The notes below the pieces were generated by a model. That model saw nothing but the letters and a program-made list of their open reading frames with translations. It made no database searches and was not told where the DNA came from. The position numbers and the translations under genes are program-made. 45,074 nt of DNA from Isosphaeraceae bacterium (lineage in GTDB: Bacteria > Planctomycetota > Planctomycetia > Isosphaerales > Isosphaeraceae). How positions within the stretch are numbered: position 1 is the first letter of the stretch; each line of letters opens with the position of its first letter. The stretch is from assembly GCA_021324445.1 (NCBI GenBank), contig JAJPJC010000138.1:1-45074 (forward strand), written 5' to 3'. Shown here piece by piece: positions 1 to 9,434 of this stretch.

Positions 1-327
1 CCGACGGCGAGGTCCGGCGTGCCGACCCCCATCCCATCGCCGAGCCCGTCGCAGAATGATCTATCAAACAACTCTTCGTTAAATCCCTGCACGCCGGTCC
101 CATCCCGGCCCCTCGCACAGCGGCTATCGCCGACCCCCCCTCTTTCATCGGGTCCCATCCACGCCGAATTCGGCGTGGCAGGATCTCGCTCGGGGATGCC
201 GGGGCTCGTAAAGAGAGATCCGGGTCCCATCCTGCGGCGGATGACATCGACTTCGATATCCGGTCGTCCGGCCTGCCCGAGGGAATCGGCCTCGTCGCCG
301 GGGACGAGCCCGGTGGAGACAATCCGG
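1..327. other. Intergenic stretch at window edge
   Basis: I see no convincing gene here. It lies downstream of the minus-strand immunity candidate. The string GGTCCCATCC occurs three times (near 97-107, 151-160 and 223-233), one copy running into a perfect palindrome at 159-178. Open frames through it have no recognisable protein character. Confidence 0.5.
159..178. repeat. Perfect 20-bp palindrome (8-bp stem, AATT loop)
   Basis: CCACGCCGAATTCGGCGTGG is a perfect inverted repeat. As RNA it forms an 8-bp GC-rich stem with an AATT tetraloop, about 150 bp past the stop of the minus-strand gene ending at 328. There is no T-run after it, so it could be a Rho-independent-like 3' end, a protein site, or chance. 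Confidence 0.5.
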
Positions 328-840
328 TCATTGTCCACCATCGATGCCACCTTGCAGGGGTCGAAGCCGTTCCTTGGCTGAAAGGCATCCCTCAACGAAC
401 GACACGAGTCTTGGCGGGTCCAGGAGCCCACTGTGCTGGGCGATGATCGAGCCATCGCCCAGCCAGTGCCAAAACGGCGTGCGGTCGCCGCCAGTGATGC
501 TCACCGTGAATCTCCCTTCGGGAGACACTTCATGGGTTATCTCGCAGAGCGGGGCCGGATGTTCGATCGGAAGCCAACCGGCAAGCTCGTCGGCAACCTC
601 GAAAGGTCGAACTCCAAGCTGGAACCGACCGCCGAACTGCTTGGCAACACGAACCGCAGTGTCGATCGCCGGCCGGTCGAGCGAGTTCCAGATGGCGAAG
701 GTCAACAGCAACCAGTTCCCAGCCATCAACTCCGGCTCAATTCGCTCGGGTGCCATCCGGAATCCGTGGACGAATGCGGGCTCGTCCACGAAGTCGATGG
801 CGAATCGGCCGAGCGGGTCTGCGTCAATCGAATACGGCAC
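328..840 (-). CDS. Candidate immunity protein for the adjacent C-terminal toxin domain (170 aa)
   Basis: I do not recognise the family. It is a 170-aa soluble protein with no signal peptide or membrane segment, moderately acidic and Trp-rich in the middle (WNSLDRP, FWHWLGDG). The start is GTG at 840, preceded by GAGG lying inside the end of the upstream toxin gene. Only 2 bp separate the toxin stop (843-845) from this GTG, so translation is probably coupled. A small cytosolic protein directly after the toxin-tip end of a giant secreted protein is the classic arrangement of polymorphic toxin immunity genes. The immunity role is inferred from position only. Confidence 0.6.
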   Translation of the reverse strand: MPYSIDADPLGRFAIDFVDEPAFVHGFRMAPERIEPELMAGNWLLLTFAIWNSLDRPAIDTAVRVAKQFGGRFQLGVRPFEVADELAGWLPIEHPAPLCEITHEVSPEGRFTVSITGGDRTPFWHWLGDGSIIAQHSGLLDPPRLVSFVEGCLSAKERLRPLQGGIDGGQ

Positions 841-842
841 TG

Positions 843-3800
843 CTACCTCGGTACGGTGATGGTGGTGGTCGTGATCCCGTTCTCCGTGACCTGAACAACG
901 GTCCCGCCAACGGCATCGATCACCCGTTGATGGGCAACCTTCGCATATTCGGCCGGACTCACCAGCCGAATCGATCCCCCTGGTTTGATGACACGGGCGA
1001 TCTCCGCTGCCGTCTCAGGCAGGATCGGTGCGTTCTCAAGCGAGATGCCGTCTGCCACCCCATTTCCGAACGGCAACTTCTGGCCGGTGCCCGGCACATG
1101 ATTTGGGATCGGCCGCCCAGGTGCGCCGGTCGTGGAGGTCACATTGTTCGGGTTTACATTGGTGGCATTCGGGTATCGCCCCTCGCCTCCGATGTCGATG
1201 TGCAGAGGCTTCCCACTTGTTGGAGCTTGTACATACCGCCCCGTCGCCGGATCACGCCATCTTCGTGCGGCAGCGTCCCACCTTGGAGCCTTTGCGGCGG
1301 CGGCCCTATATTCCGCACCGAGTGCCTCCAGCTCAGCCCCACCCAGTTCCGTCCCAGCCTTGGTGAAGATCTTCCAAACCGCCTTGCCGCCTTGGGTCAC
1401 TCCTTTCAGGAGCAGGCCCTTCGCTTTGAGCAGGCCCGCCAGGATAACATCCTCGGGACCAATGACCATCCCGGCTAAGAAGAGTGTAGCAGTTCCGGCG
1501 AATGCGGGGAAGTCCTGCGTCAAGGTCCGACGGACATTACCGAAGCGCTGGTTGGCGTTCTGGCCTCGCGAGTTGACGTAGGCGCCGGGGGTCAACCCGC
1601 CCGCGGCGCCGGGCGCGGTCCGCTTCTCAGCTACGTCGAGACTGTCGATCGTCCCGGTGCCGGGGACGTTCGGGGGCGCGCCGGCGAGCGCGGTCATGCC
1701 GCTCCAGAACCAATCGTACCACGATTGCTCGTGGCTGCCGCCGGGCGGGTCGACGGCCTCGGAGCCGGCGGTGGGGAGGGTGAGGTCGGTCGGGTTCCGC
1801 CCGGCGGCGGCCAGCGCCACCAGCACCGCCGACGGCTCCGGCGGGGCGTCGCGCGACACGCCGTCAGGGGCGCCTTGGTTCTCCGCCAGGTTCCCCAGCG
1901 CGGTGGCCTCCTGGGTGGGAAGCCCGTTGGCGGTCGCGCTGGCGGTGCCGGGTTCGAAGCCGAACGTCGCCCCGAAGATCATCGCCCCGACCGGGGCTTC
2001 AGCCAACGTGGGTGTGGTTCCTCCCAGATCAACGGGGACCGAACTCGGGACGACGCTCTTCACAGCATTGTGGACGTCGAAGAGGGACAGGGTGCCCGAA
2101 CTATAAGTGATGCTCAAAAGATCATAGCCGGGTTCTTGGTTGTATTCGATATCGGAAAGGAGACTTCCTTCCGTCGCATCCTCCGGCACGCCGCCCGCGC
2201 TCCCCCAGGCATCCACCAGCTCCAGGATTGCGCCGGAGACGACCGTATCCGTGGAGTCTGTACCAGTCCCCGTCGTCTGGTAACCGTCGACATCGTCGCC
2301 CCAGACGGTCCCGCCGCCCGTGACTTGCTCAATCGTCGTGGCCTGGCCGAACGATTGCGAAAACCCTGCCGCATTCGGGGTAATCGGTGAATAATTCTGA
2401 TCGTCCGTGCGATAGTCATAACCAGATACCTCGTCTTCGATAGATAAAGACGAGTATCCGTCATCCGCCGTCGTCGAGCCCCATCCAGTCGTGGACTGGA
2501 AGCCGTTCGCGGGATCGTCGCCTTGAAAGTCGGTGACGGTCGCAGCGATTACGGGCTCATCCCCCAACGGATACGTTAAATAGTAATTCGTTGCTAAACT
2601 GCACGACCCGCCATCGGTCCACGTGTACAGGTCGCCAAATTCATAGCTCATCGTCGACTCGTCGACTCCCGGCCCGAGAGAATCCGTCCCTTGCACCTCC
2701 ACGCTGGAGCCGGTCGAATAGCTCTCGACACTGGTCGCGGTGCCGGGGTCGGTCGTGCCCGGATCCACGTCGCCGCCGTAGTCGCCCCAGCCGGAAGCGT
2801 CGAAGGTTAGGCCCTCGTCTATCCAATTCGTGACCATATAGGAATCACTATGGTAAGATGACGTGCCGGCCAGGCTGTCATTCCCGATGTCATCCAGGCT
2901 GTAGCCCTCCGTCTCGTCGTCGGAGGACGAGCCGCTCTCGGTAACGAGCGGGATGTCATCAGTCCAGGATTCACTCGTGCCCATCCCCTTCGAGTTCGAA
3001 TCCTGAATGCTGAACTGATCCGTTTCGGCCGCAAGGCTCCAGCTACTGGGATCCGTCTCATGCTCGCTGAGCGTGGCAGCTCCCGTATCGGTCAGGCTGA
3101 ACGACTCCGTCGCCCCGTACGTCCCGATCTCCAAACCCACCGACGAATCCGACGAGTTCGTGTCGGTGTTCGCCGCGGTCTCCGTGGCGTTGTCGGTGAC
3201 CGAATTGAGCTGCGTCCACGTGTAGGAATCGGTCTCCCCGGTGACGGAAGCACTATCCGTGAGCGCATCGGCCCCGACGTCGTGCCAGGAAGAACTCACC
3301 GTGTCCGTCAGATTCAGGACGTAATCCGAGGTCCCTGATCCATTATAGACCGAGTACGACTCGCTGTTGCCTTGGTGGATCTCATAATCATCCGTCCCCA
3401 TCTGGTTCCAGACGAAGCTGATCGTCCCCGGCGCGTCGGCGCCGCCGGTGGTGATCGTCTCGGTCCCCGACTCGCCGAAGCCGTAGGTGTCGGTGCTGTC
3501 GTCGCCGATGCTCAGGGTCGCCGCGATCCCCGAGATCGTCAGGTTGCGGCTCTCGGAATTCCCCTGGCTCCAACCGAATGAGGCCAGGCCGCCGCTGATC
3601 GTGCCCCCCTCACCGAGCGTCTCCGTGCCGGTCTCGTAGGCCGTGTCGTCATCGGGAGTCGTCGTGCTGATGTCGTACGAGGCCGTCTGGAACCCGTTGT
3701 CGGTCAGCTCGTCGGCGATCGCTTCTGTGCCCGATTCGATCGTGGTCAGGTCATCGGTGTCGGAATGGCTCACGGTGTAGGTCAGGCTGCCCGAGCTGAT

Positions 3801-4784
3801 GTCGCCGCCCACGCCCAGGAGGTCGCCGAACGTCTGGTATGTGTAAGCCGAGGACGACCCTGAACCCTCGATGGTCCTGGCGCCGTCGAGGATCTCGGCG
3901 CCGGAGCTGATATTGTAGGTATCGTTCGAATCCTCGGGGCCGGAGCCGCTCGTGTGGTAGTCGGAGGTGTCCAGGTCATCGATCGTGAAACAATCGGAGC
4001 CGGCGGCGATCGTGGCGCTGGTGCCCAGGGTCTCGCACGCCCACTCCTCGTCGGTCTCATTGTCCGTGGTGGTCGTGCTGATCGTCTCGGTCGGCGTCAT
4101 CATCGTCACGTCCGAGACCGAGTCCGTCAGCGTCTCGGTGGGGTGATCAGTCTCGGTGGTCGTATCGCCCGAGGTCTCGCTCAGGCTGTCGCTTTCGGCG
4201 CCGCTGGTGATCGTGCCGTCGGCGCCGAGGACCTCGGTCAGGGTCTCGGTCCCCTGGGCCGCGGCGGTGTCCGTCGCGGTGAGGCTGGAACTGTCCGTGT
4301 CGCGGCCGGTCTGGGTATCAATTCCTGCGGAGCTCGAGCTCATGTCGCTGAGCGTGTCCGACGCGCCGCTGGTCTCGGTCGTGCCCAGGCTGCTGCCGCT
4401 GGTCTCGGTCGTGGTCTCCGTCGTGCCCCCGCCGGTGACCACGCCCCCGGCGCCCAGGTCCTCGGTCATCGACTCCGAGAAGGTCGTGGTCTCGCTGGAG
4501 GAGCCGGACGAGGAGTCCGTGTCGCTCCCGGTCTCGCTCGTGCTGTCGGTCGTGGCGTCGCCGGTGTCGCTCTCGGTGTCGCTGAGCGTTGCGGTGTCGG
4601 TGTCGCCACCGGTGTCCGTCGTGCTCCAGCTCCCCGTGTCGCTGCCGGTGTCGATCTGCTGATCGTCGCCGCTGACGATCAACCCCGCGATGCCGAAGGA
4701 CAGGCTGGAAATCGCCGTCAGGTCGTCCGGGCCGGTATCGGTGCCGGTTTCCGTCGGGGTGTCGGACGTCGTGAGCGTGCTCAC
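843..4784 (-). CDS. C-terminal half of giant polymorphic-toxin-like surface protein: repeat stalk, pretoxin region, methyltransferase-like tip
   Basis: This 1,313-aa frame directly continues the 4785-9122 frame: the upstream TAG (4785-4787) abuts a GTG (4784) in the same reading frame with no Shine-Dalgarno. Residues 1 to ~850 are Ser/Thr/Asp/Gly-rich repeats punctuated by LGAGG-x-x-SG-like turns. Residues ~870-1070 are less repetitive, with Pro/Ala/Gly. Residues ~1085-1190 contain a hydrophobic patch (FAGTATLFLAGMVIGPEDV) and an Ala/Lys helix, like pretoxin linkers. The last ~120 residues read as a compact class I methyltransferase-like fold: IDIGGEG (motif I-like, 1196-1202), LPFGNGVADGISLENAP, and ARVIKPGGSIRLVSP (1263-1277). 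Known methyltransferases use the same VLKPGG motif. The toxin function is inferred from architecture and the coupled downstream gene. On its own this half has no secretion signal. Confidence 0.7.
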   Translation of the reverse strand: MSTLTTSDTPTETGTDTGPDDLTAISSLSFGIAGLIVSGDDQQIDTGSDTGSWSTTDTGGDTDTATLSDTESDTGDATTDSTSETGSDTDSSSGSSSETTTFSESMTEDLGAGGVVTGGGTTETTTETSGSSLGTTETSGASDTLSDMSSSSAGIDTQTGRDTDSSSLTATDTAAAQGTETLTEVLGADGTITSGAESDSLSETSGDTTTETDHPTETLTDSVSDVTMMTPTETISTTTTDNETDEEWACETLGTSATIAAGSDCFTIDDLDTSDYHTSGSGPEDSNDTYNISSGAEILDGARTIEGSGSSSAYTYQTFGDLLGVGGDISSGSLTYTVSHSDTDDLTTIESGTEAIADELTDNGFQTASYDISTTTPDDDTAYETGTETLGEGGTISGGLASFGWSQGNSESRNLTISGIAATLSIGDDSTDTYGFGESGTETITTGGADAPGTISFVWNQMGTDDYEIHQGNSESYSVYNGSGTSDYVLNLTDTVSSSWHDVGADALTDSASVTGETDSYTWTQLNSVTDNATETAANTDTNSSDSSVGLEIGTYGATESFSLTDTGAATLSEHETDPSSWSLAAETDQFSIQDSNSKGMGTSESWTDDIPLVTESGSSSDDETEGYSLDDIGNDSLAGTSSYHSDSYMVTNWIDEGLTFDASGWGDYGGDVDPGTTDPGTATSVESYSTGSSVEVQGTDSLGPGVDESTMSYEFGDLYTWTDGGSCSLATNYYLTYPLGDEPVIAATVTDFQGDDPANGFQSTTGWGSTTADDGYSSLSIEDEVSGYDYRTDDQNYSPITPNAAGFSQSFGQATTIEQVTGGGTVWGDDVDGYQTTGTGTDSTDTVVSGAILELVDAWGSAGGVPEDATEGSLLSDIEYNQEPGYDLLSITYSSGTLSLFDVHNAVKSVVPSSVPVDLGGTTPTLAEAPVGAMIFGATFGFEPGTASATANGLPTQEATALGNLAENQGAPDGVSRDAPPEPSAVLVALAAAGRNPTDLTLPTAGSEAVDPPGGSHEQSWYDWFWSGMTALAGAPPNVPGTGTIDSLDVAEKRTAPGAAGGLTPGAYVNSRGQNANQRFGNVRRTLTQDFPAFAGTATLFLAGMVIGPEDVILAGLLKAKGLLLKGVTQGGKAVWKIFTKAGTELGGAELEALGAEYRAAAAKAPRWDAAARRWRDPATGRYVQAPTSGKPLHIDIGGEGRYPNATNVNPNNVTSTTGAPGRPIPNHVPGTGQKLPFGNGVADGISLENAPILPETAAEIARVIKPGGSIRLVSPAEYAKVAHQRVIDAVGGTVVQVTENGITTTTITVPR

Positions 4785-7700
4785 CTAGTCCGAGCCGGCC
4801 CCGGCGCCGGCATCACCGAGCGAGTCCGTCTCGGTGCTCGTCTCCGTGGTGACATCATCGTCGGTCTCGTCCGCCGTCCCGCTGTCGGTCATCGAGTCCG
4901 AGCTGAAGCCGTCCAGGACCATCCCCGCGGCGCCGTACGAGTCGCTCGCTTGCTCGACGTCGGTCGCCTCATCGCTGTTGGTATCGGTGGTCGCGTCGGT
5001 TGCGGTGGCCGTCTCGGTCTCCTGATCGGTCGTCGTCTGGCCTCCCACAGTCTCGCTGTACGAGTCACTGGCGGTCGTCGTCGCGCTGAAGGTGTCCGTC
5101 TCGGTGGAGTCATCGCCGCCGGTGTCGGTGGCGCTGGAGGTGGCGAACCCGCCCAGGATGTCCAGCGCGGCGCCCAGGGCGTAACTGTCCTCGGCACCGG
5201 AGTCGATCACGTCGCTGTCGGTCTCGTGCCACGTGTCCGCGTCACCGGAGGTGACCGTCAGCGTGTCGGTGGTCGTGTCGGCCGCCTCGTCTTGCGCGTC
5301 GGTTTCCGACTCCTGGCTGTTGAGGTTGCTGGTGTCGCTGAGGGTCTCGGTGGGCGAGTCCGTGTCCGTCACGCTGTCGCTCTGGCTGCCGCTGGTGACC
5401 AGGCCGCCCGGGCCGTAGATCAAGGCCAGGACGCTCGTCGCCACCGGGCTGCCGCCGTCGCTGCCGCTCCCCGAGTCGGTGTCCGCCTCGCTGGTGCTCA
5501 GGCTGTCCGAGGTCGTGTTCCCGCCCACGTCGTCGGTGGCGACGTCCACCTCCTGGTCGGTCGCCGTGCCGGTATCGCTGTCGTTCTCGACGAATGGGTC
5601 GGTCGTCTGGTCGGAGTCGGAGCTGCTGCCCGAGAGGATGACGCCGCCGGTCCCCAGCACCAGGCTGGAGGTCGCCGTCACCGTCTCACTGGCGGTGTCC
5701 GTCTCGGTGGAGGTGTCGGCGTCCGACTCGCTGCTGGTCGAGCTGAGGGAGTCCGACTCGCCCCCTTCGCTGGTGGACTCGGTGGCCGAGTTCTCATGGA
5801 TCTCGGTGTCCGTCGTGGTCGTCGTGACCGACTCCTCGGTATCGCCGAGGGTCAGCGTGGTGGTCGTGTTGCCGCCCAGGACCGCCCCGTTGGAGCCGAT
5901 CGTGAGGGTGAGCTGATCGTTCTCGTTGGACGGGCCGTACCAACCTTGCACGTAGGTGTCCGAGACTCCCGCCACGTCGGAGAGGAAGTCGGAGAACGAG
6001 TCGGTGTCGGTCGCGCCGGCCAGCGAGTCCGATTCCGTGCCGCTGTCGTGGACCGTGTCGGTATCGTGCCCGGTGGCGGTGTCGCTCAGGAGGATCTGGT
6101 CCGTCAGGTTATAGCCGACGAGCAGTCCGCCGGCGCCCAGCGTACGGGTGCCGGCGGGCTCCTCCACGTCGGATTGGAAACCGGTCTCACTGGAGGTGTC
6201 CTGGCTGGTCTCAGCCTCGCTGAACTGGTCGGTGGCCGGACCGCCCGCCGCGGTGTCAGTCTCGGTCGTGATCGCCGTCAGCCCCGCCCCGCCGTTGTCC
6301 TCCTCGCTGCTGGAGAGCCATGATGTGGTTTGGATATGCACCAGATCGGAACCCCCGAGGATCAGGCCATACGACCCCAGCGTCTCGGTGCCCCAATCGC
6401 CGTTGCCATCCACGAAGTTCGGGTCGGAGGTGGAGAGGGTCTCCGTGTCGCTCTGGTTCTCCTCCTCGGAATACGAGTCGCTGTCGCCGGCATCGACCTC
6501 GGACCCGCTCTCCGACGAGCTGGCCACATCGGTATCCGTCTCGATATGGGTATCGGTCTCCACGATGGCCTGGTCCCAGTTCAGGGAGGAGCTGCCGCTG
6601 GTGATGACCCCGCCGGAGGTCAAGACCTGCGTGCCATCGACCGAACGGATCAAGAAGTCGGACCCGGGATCGTTGTCGGTGTAGGTGATCGTGAACGACG
6701 CGCCGCCTCCACCGGCGGCGCTGCCGTCGGGGTTGGTCTCCGAGTCCCCCTCGGTCTCGGTCCCCCGGTCGAAGCCCTGGTCCTGGCTGTTGACCAGGTA
6801 GTTGACCCAATCGGTCCAGGTGAAGCTGGTCCCCTCGACGGCGCTGAAGCTATCCGTACCCGTCTCGCCGAGGGTCGCCGAGTCGCTCTGGGTCTCGGTC
6901 GCGGTGGTGGAGCTGGTCTGGCCCACGCCCGCGGCCGTGACGGTGTCGCTGTCGGTGGCGCTGGTGGTGAGGCTCTCCGAGTCGCTGCCGCCCCAGGTGA
7001 ACCAATTGGTCTCCGAGGAGAGGAATCCCCCGGCGCCCAGGGTGTCGGTCCCGGTGATGGAGTCCGTATGGCCGCCCGATCCCGCGCCGGTGGACGAGGC
7101 CGTACCGGTGTCGCTGACGCCCGCGGCGCCGGCCACGTTCTCACCGTCCTGGCCGGCGAGGCTGGAGGTGTCGGTGCCGGTCTCGGTGAAGGTGTAGCTG
7201 TCCGAGCCGCCGGTGATCGCGCCGCTGGTGTTGACCGTCTCGGTCTGGGTCTCGCTGAGCGTGAAGCTGTCGGTGCCGGCGGTGGTATCGGTGGTGCTCT
7301 CGTCCGCGGTGTACGAGCCGGCGACGGCATCGGACTGATTGAGCACCTGGGTCAGCGCGTAGCTGTCCGAGCCGGTCAGCGCATTGGTCAAGGAGTGGGT
7401 CAGCGAGCTGCCGTTGTCGGCGTGGATGTTGAGCGTCCCGCCACCGGAGTCATCGAGGGTGAACTGCTCGCCGTCGGGGGTGAAGCCGGCCTCGTGGAAG
7501 CTGTAGGTGAAGCTGGCGCTGTCGGTGGTGCTGAAGCTGCCGCCGAGGACCTGGCCGTCGAGGGCGTAGCTGCCGGTGGCGCTGAAGGTGTAGGTGCCCA
7601 GGCCGTCGAAGGCGGTGACGGTCAGTCCGGCGGGGTTGGTGACGACGTTGGAGCCGCCGGTATTGGCCGGGACGATCGAGCCCAGGGCGCTGTCGATGTA

Positions 7701-9122
7701 GCTGAGGATCAGGGCGTTGAGGGTGCGGAAGGGCGCCTGGTCGTCGGTGCCGTTGGCCGGCCCGCTGACGACATCGGGGGCATCGTAGGGGGCCACGGGA
7801 TGGAGCCACCAGGCCTGGGCGAAGATCCCGCCGCTGCCGATGCCGACCGGCATGAGGTCGATGTTGGCGCCGAGATCGGCGCCCGGGTCACCGCCGGAGC
7901 CGCCCGAGCCGCCGGTGGCGCCACCGGATGAGGCCATCCCCCTCGCGAGGGTCGGGGCTGAGGTCACGTCGGTGGGCGCGGGCGAAGAGGTCGAGTCGGT
8001 GGGCGCGGGGGAGGATGTTGCTGTCGCGGAGACCGTCGGTCCGGTCGTGGGCGTGCTCGGGTGCCCCGCGACCAGCGTGGTGGTCCCGGAAGGCGAGGGC
8101 GCCGGCGCCGAGCCGATCGACGGACTCGAGAAGGAGGCCGGCGAACCGGAGAAGCTGGGCGTGGCTGGGGTCGTCGTGCCGCGGGAGCCTCCCAGGAGGG
8201 ACGAGGTGATCCCGGAGAGGAACGTGGACAGTCCGGCCGGGTTGCCCGGCGGCGCGGCCGGACCCGGGGCGCCGCTGGCTGGGTTGGAACCCTCCCCGCT
8301 CGACCCCGTCCCGGGAGCGGGAGCGGAACTCTGGGGGCCGAAGTTCTGCACGGTCGGGTGGCCGGCGCGGCCGGACTGGGAGGCCGCCGTCGCCGCGGAG
8401 GAGGCATTCGCGGCAGCCTGGGTCGGCGTTTCGGGCTGCGCGGTGGCCACCGGCCCCGGCGCGGCCTGGCCGGCCCCACTCGTCCCGGGGGTCGTCGCCC
8501 CCGGCTGAGCCGGCACTGCGCTGCCGGCCGGCCCGGTCGTGGCCGGAGCCAGTCCGGCGGCTGCGCGGGGACCATTCCCCGTCGCGCCCGGGCCGAAGCT
8601 CACGCCCAGGAGCCCCGATCCCCCGGAGGGTCTGGAGCCGGGCTGGGCGTTGGCGGCCGACGGCCGCCCCGGGCCCGGCGCCGGACCGCTGCCCCGGCCG
8701 GGCAGCGCGCCGCCGCCCCCGCCGAACGAACCGGCACTGGCGATCGTCGCCAGGGGGCCGGCGCCCTCGTCGGCCCAGGCCGCGGTCGTCAGGGCGATCG
8801 AGGCGGCCGTCGTCGCGGCCCCAGTCGAGGCCGGCTCGGCCGCTCCCGTGGACCCACCGCCCGCGGTCCGGGCCAACGACGGTCCGCCCACGGGCGGATC
8901 CGGCCCCTCGTCCAGCGCGGCGGTCTGGGTCTGGACCTGAAAGGACAGGGCCTGGGCGTCGGGGCCGGCCTCGGCGAACAGCGCCGCCAGGCTCATCGGC
9001 AGCACCCCGAAACCCGGCGGAGCGATGATCGCGCTGGCCGAGTTCAACCGGTCCAGCGGGAGGTCCGCCGGCATCGGGTTGTACCGCCGCGAAGGCCGCG
9101 GATGGTCCGGCTTGCGGGGCAT
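4785..9122 (-). CDS. N-terminal half of giant Ser/Thr/Asp-rich surface protein
   Basis: 1,445 aa from the ATG at 9122, chosen over an upstream in-frame ATG (9179) because GGGGGA lies 7 nt before it. Residues 1-~35 are basic with an RR pair and LPLDRL, loosely like the Arg-rich leaders of planctomycete giant proteins; no classical hydrophobic signal is seen. Residues ~40-400 are Pro/Gly/Ala/Ser-rich and disordered. From ~430 there is a beta-rich segment (TYTFSATGSYALDGQ), then long imperfect repeats dominated by S, T, D, E and G with a recurring LGAGG/GxIxSG turn. It ends at TAG 4785-4787 inside the repeats, which continue in frame beyond it. Likely role: an extracellular stalk carrying the toxin tip encoded downstream. 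Confidence 0.75.
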   Translation of the reverse strand: MPRKPDHPRPSRRYNPMPADLPLDRLNSASAIIAPPGFGVLPMSLAALFAEAGPDAQALSFQVQTQTAALDEGPDPPVGGPSLARTAGGGSTGAAEPASTGAATTAASIALTTAAWADEGAGPLATIASAGSFGGGGGALPGRGSGPAPGPGRPSAANAQPGSRPSGGSGLLGVSFGPGATGNGPRAAAGLAPATTGPAGSAVPAQPGATTPGTSGAGQAAPGPVATAQPETPTQAAANASSAATAASQSGRAGHPTVQNFGPQSSAPAPGTGSSGEGSNPASGAPGPAAPPGNPAGLSTFLSGITSSLLGGSRGTTTPATPSFSGSPASFSSPSIGSAPAPSPSGTTTLVAGHPSTPTTGPTVSATATSSPAPTDSTSSPAPTDVTSAPTLARGMASSGGATGGSGGSGGDPGADLGANIDLMPVGIGSGGIFAQAWWLHPVAPYDAPDVVSGPANGTDDQAPFRTLNALILSYIDSALGSIVPANTGGSNVVTNPAGLTVTAFDGLGTYTFSATGSYALDGQVLGGSFSTTDSASFTYSFHEAGFTPDGEQFTLDDSGGGTLNIHADNGSSLTHSLTNALTGSDSYALTQVLNQSDAVAGSYTADESTTDTTAGTDSFTLSETQTETVNTSGAITGGSDSYTFTETGTDTSSLAGQDGENVAGAAGVSDTGTASSTGAGSGGHTDSITGTDTLGAGGFLSSETNWFTWGGSDSESLTTSATDSDTVTAAGVGQTSSTTATETQSDSATLGETGTDSFSAVEGTSFTWTDWVNYLVNSQDQGFDRGTETEGDSETNPDGSAAGGGGASFTITYTDNDPGSDFLIRSVDGTQVLTSGGVITSGSSSLNWDQAIVETDTHIETDTDVASSSESGSEVDAGDSDSYSEEENQSDTETLSTSDPNFVDGNGDWGTETLGSYGLILGGSDLVHIQTTSWLSSSEEDNGGAGLTAITTETDTAAGGPATDQFSEAETSQDTSSETGFQSDVEEPAGTRTLGAGGLLVGYNLTDQILLSDTATGHDTDTVHDSGTESDSLAGATDTDSFSDFLSDVAGVSDTYVQGWYGPSNENDQLTLTIGSNGAVLGGNTTTTLTLGDTEESVTTTTTDTEIHENSATESTSEGGESDSLSSTSSESDADTSTETDTASETVTATSSLVLGTGGVILSGSSSDSDQTTDPFVENDSDTGTATDQEVDVATDDVGGNTTSDSLSTSEADTDSGSGSDGGSPVATSVLALIYGPGGLVTSGSQSDSVTDTDSPTETLSDTSNLNSQESETDAQDEAADTTTDTLTVTSGDADTWHETDSDVIDSGAEDSYALGAALDILGGFATSSATDTGGDDSTETDTFSATTTASDSYSETVGGQTTTDQETETATATDATTDTNSDEATDVEQASDSYGAAGMVLDGFSSDSMTDSGTADETDDDVTTETSTETDSLGDAGAGAGSD

Positions 9123-9434
9123 GACGATCCCCCATAGGTGCCCGGTCCAGGCAGATGCGAATCGCCCCGGTACCTCCAAAGCGCCCTAAAAGAGATTAAG
9201 TCCGCAGGCGACTTTCCAGCAAAAAAAACCGAGACGCAGCTTTTTTGGCGAGATTTACCAAGATTTACAAAGCGGCGTCGGGGCCGCAAAGCCCGAGTCC
9301 GCGCCGGGTCGGGAGTTGTGACGGCCGCCGGCGCTGGCATAATGGAGGCCGGGCCAGATCGCCCGCACGAGCGAGGGAGCTCAGGCTGGACCGCAGGGAC
9401 TGGCTGGAGTCGTCATCAACGCAGGGCCACCGCT
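9123..9434. other. Divergent intergenic region between giant surface gene and TPR gene
   Basis: This is the most AT-rich patch of the area. It has an A8 run (~9222-9230) and a T6 run (~9241-9246), and the tandem direct repeat AGATTTACCA/AGATTTACAA at ~9251-9270. Both flanking genes should be transcribed outward from here. I see only weak sigma70-like boxes, so no promoter is assigned. Confidence 0.4.

Noticed and set aside
3954..6323. Very long plus-strand open frame (789 codons) opposite the giant surface gene
   Set aside because: It is the antisense shadow of the Ser/Thr/Asp repeats: Val/Arg/Gly-rich, no domains, no RBS, and codon structure follows the minus strand.
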